5,905 nucleotides of DNA from Candidatus Chloroheliales bacterium (GTDB lineage Bacteria > Chloroflexota > Chloroflexia > QHBQ01): positions 1-5,905 of the forward strand of contig QHBQ01000343.1 of assembly GCA_003243865.1 (NCBI GenBank), in the 5' to 3' direction. Both the position numbers and the translations under genes were made by a program. Every line of letters begins with the position of its first letter. Positions within the stretch are counted from its first letter, which is position 1. The notes below the pieces were generated by a model that had not been told where the DNA came from, did not search any database, and was given only the letters and a program-made list of their open reading frames with translations. Below are positions 4,329 through 5,905 of the stretch, in pieces.

Positions 4329-5905
4329 ATGAGCGAAGATAGATACCCCGGCTGGCAGTATTCCAACTGGGACGGCAGCCAGGAGATTAACCCATTCGAT
4401 GCCGACGCGCTGATGGAGCAGATGTCCGACGAGTTGCTCGCAGAGGGCGACATCTGGCGGGCGCTGCGCCAGATGCAGCAGTGGGGCGCGCAAGGGCCGA
4501 ACGGTGAGCGTATCGAGGGCTTGCAGCAGATGATGGAGCGGCTACGCGAGCAACGCAAGGCCCGCCAACGCGCCTACAATATGGACTCGGTGATGGACGA
4601 CATCCGCCAGAAGCTGGGGCAGATCGTCGAAGCCGAGCGGGCTGGCATCCAGCGCCGCGTTGATGAAGCGCGAGACGATACCCAGCAAGGTCAGCAAGGA
4701 CAACAAAATCAGCAGGGTCAGCAGGGCGAGCAGCCCGACTTTAGCAAGCTGCTCGAAAAGATGGCCCAGCGCAAGCAGGACTTCCTCAACCAACTGCCGC
4801 AGGATGTTCCCAGCCAGATTCAGCAGCTATCCGACTATGAGTTCATGGACACCGACGCCCGCCAGCAGTTCCAGGAGCTGCTCGATATGCTCAAGCAGCA
4901 GGTGATGCAGGCGCAGTTCCAGGGCATCCAGCAGAGCATCAAGGACATGACCCCCGAAGACCTGGCCGCCATCCGCGAGATGGTCAAGGACCTCAACCAG
5001 ATGCTGCAGCAGCGGGCCAGCGGTATCGAACCCGACTTCCAGGCGTTCAAGGAGAAGCATGGTCACTTCTTCCCGCCGGAGATAAACAGCCTCGACGAAC
5101 TGATGCAGTATCTGCAAGAGCAACGGGCGCGGATGCAGGCGATGCTCAACAGTATGTCCGCCGAGCAACGTGCCGAGTTGCAGCAGATGATGGATCAACT
5201 GCTGCAAGATGACCGCCTCGCCTGGGACCTTGCCCAAATGGGCGCCTACCTCGACATGATGATGCCGATGGAAGCTGACGGCTATCGCTTCAGCGGCAGC
5301 CAATCACTGTCGCTAGATCAGGCCATGGACCTGATGGGCCAGTTGCAGGGCATGGATCGGCTCGAAGAGCAGATGCGCGAGGCGCAGTACACTGGCGACC
5401 TGAGCGAGATAGACGCCGACCAGTTGGCCGATCTGCTCGGCCCTGACATGAAGAACCGCCTGGACCAGCTGCAGTCGCTGACCAAGATGCTGGAGGAGGC
5501 GGGCTACATCGAGAAGAAGGGCGACCGCTACGAGCTAACTCCGCGCGGCATTCGGCGCATCGGTCAGAAGGCGCTGCACGACATCTTCGCCCAGCTACGC
5601 AAAGATCGTTTCGGCAACCACGAGGCCCAGAAGCGCGGTGTAGGCGGCGAACGCACCGACGATACCAAGCGTTACGAGTTTGGCGACCCCTTCCTGCTCG
5701 ACCTGAAGAAGACCATCATGAACGGAGTGGAGCGGGTAGGCAAGGGCAGCCCCCTTCAGCTTGCCCCTGAAGATTTCGAGGTCTATCGCACCGAACTGAT
5801 GACCCAATCCTCCACCGTGCTGATGGTGGACATGAGCCGCTCGATGGTGCTGCGCGGCTGCTTCGCCGCCGCCAAGAAGGTTGCGCTGGCGCTCAACAGC
5901 CTGAT
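4329..5905 (+). CDS. vWA domain protein with long Gln-rich helical N-terminus, partner of the AAA+ ATPase; 3' end beyond the window
   Basis: Open from ATG 4329 to the edge (525 codons visible). GAGG seven bases upstream supports the start. Residues 1-135 are charged and helical, ending in a QQG-rich tract (119-135). Residues about 136-350 are rich in Gln, Met and Leu and look like long amphipathic helices or coiled coils. Residues about 374-420 resemble a winged helix (LEEAGYIEKKGDRYELTPRGIRRIG). A conserved-looking stretch RYEFGDPFLLDL (448-459) follows, then the vWA domain begins: TVLMVDMSRSM, with MIDAS residues Asp501, Ser503 and Ser505, followed by an AAKKVALAL helix. No signal peptide or membrane segment is visible, so it is probably cytoplasmic. 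The intact MIDAS implies metal-dependent binding of a target. With the MoxR-like ATPase upstream, it should act as the adaptor or substrate-recognition half of a remodelling machine; the substrate is unknown. The remaining MIDAS loops lie outside the window. Confidence 0.93.
   Translation, partial: MSEDRYPGWQYSNWDGSQEINPFDADALMEQMSDELLAEGDIWRALRQMQQWGAQGPNGERIEGLQQMMERLREQRKARQRAYNMDSVMDDIRQKLGQIVEAERAGIQRRVDEARDDTQQGQQGQQNQQGQQGEQPDFSKLLEKMAQRKQDFLNQLPQDVPSQIQQLSDYEFMDTDARQQFQELLDMLKQQVMQAQFQGIQQSIKDMTPEDLAAIREMVKDLNQMLQQRASGIEPDFQAFKEKHGHFFPPEINSLDELMQYLQEQRARMQAMLNSMSAEQRAELQQMMDQLLQDDRLAWDLAQMGAYLDMMMPMEADGYRFSGSQSLSLDQAMDLMGQLQGMDRLEEQMREAQYTGDLSEIDADQLADLLGPDMKNRLDQLQSLTKMLEEAGYIEKKGDRYELTPRGIRRIGQKALHDIFAQLRKDRFGNHEAQKRGVGGERTDDTKRYEFGDPFLLDLKKTIMNGVERVGKGSPLQLAPEDFEVYRTELMTQSSTVLMVDMSRSMVLRGCFAAAKKVALALNSL
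4683..4733 (+). repeat. Gln/Gly codon repeat inside the vWA gene
   Basis: These 17 codons encode QQG-type repeats (QQGQQGQQNQQGQQGEQ) built from near-repeats of CAGCAAGGT. The in-frame tract probably forms a flexible linker between helical regions and may vary in length between strains. Confidence 0.85.

Noticed and set aside
4827..5303. 158-codon minus-strand open frame rich in Leu and His
   Set aside because: It is antisense to the Gln/Met-rich helices of the vWA protein. Its Leu-rich composition is the complement of CAG and ATG/CTG-rich codons.

Overview
The window looks like GC-rich bacterial chromosome, most plausibly from a Chloroflexota-type bacterium. This placement is an inference from overall style and not a database match. 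It rests on the mix of genes (DUF309 protein, archaeal-type secretion ATPase, MoxR/vWA pair, lipoprotein polysaccharide deacetylase), the tRNA-Val with a CAC anticodon, and intergenic spaces filled with short C-rich/G-rich palindromic repeats. No plasmid, phage or transposase gene is visible.

Left part, minus strand (1-914). A tRNA-Val(CAC) gene has a good sigma70-type promoter upstream and an intrinsic terminator downstream. Beyond the terminator lies a polysaccharide deacetylase lipoprotein gene that runs off the left edge. A second strong sigma70-type promoter points right (928-956) and drives a DUF309-family gene (995-1447). The tRNA and DUF309 genes are therefore divergently transcribed from one short spacer.

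Right part, plus strand (1634-5905). Three genes follow in the same direction. The first is a 298-aa ATPase made only of the catalytic half of the archaeal FlaI/CpaF/VirB11-type secretion ATPases, with an altered Walker A. The second is a 465-aa MoxR/Mg-chelatase-like AAA+ ATPase. The third is a large glutamine-rich protein ending in a von Willebrand A (vWA) domain with an intact MIDAS start, cut by the right edge. MoxR-type ATPases are known to work with vWA partners as chaperone-like remodelling machines, so the last two are very probably functional partners. The secretion-ATPase core beside them is the unusual member and the best candidate for something undescribed.

The three spacers after the DUF309, secretion-ATPase and AAA+ genes (186, 218 and 182 bases) each carry the same kind of element in the same orientation: a C-rich arm, a short loop, a G-rich arm and then TTGGG or TTAGG. 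Other repeats are a pair of GGGCGAAC hairpins, a 7-bp tandem repeat across the stop codon of the secretion-type ATPase gene, a 44-bp direct repeat, and a shared motif (GAAGCG, then ATGTTTATCG) upstream of both the AAA+ and vWA genes. No stretch over 300 bases lacks a gene.
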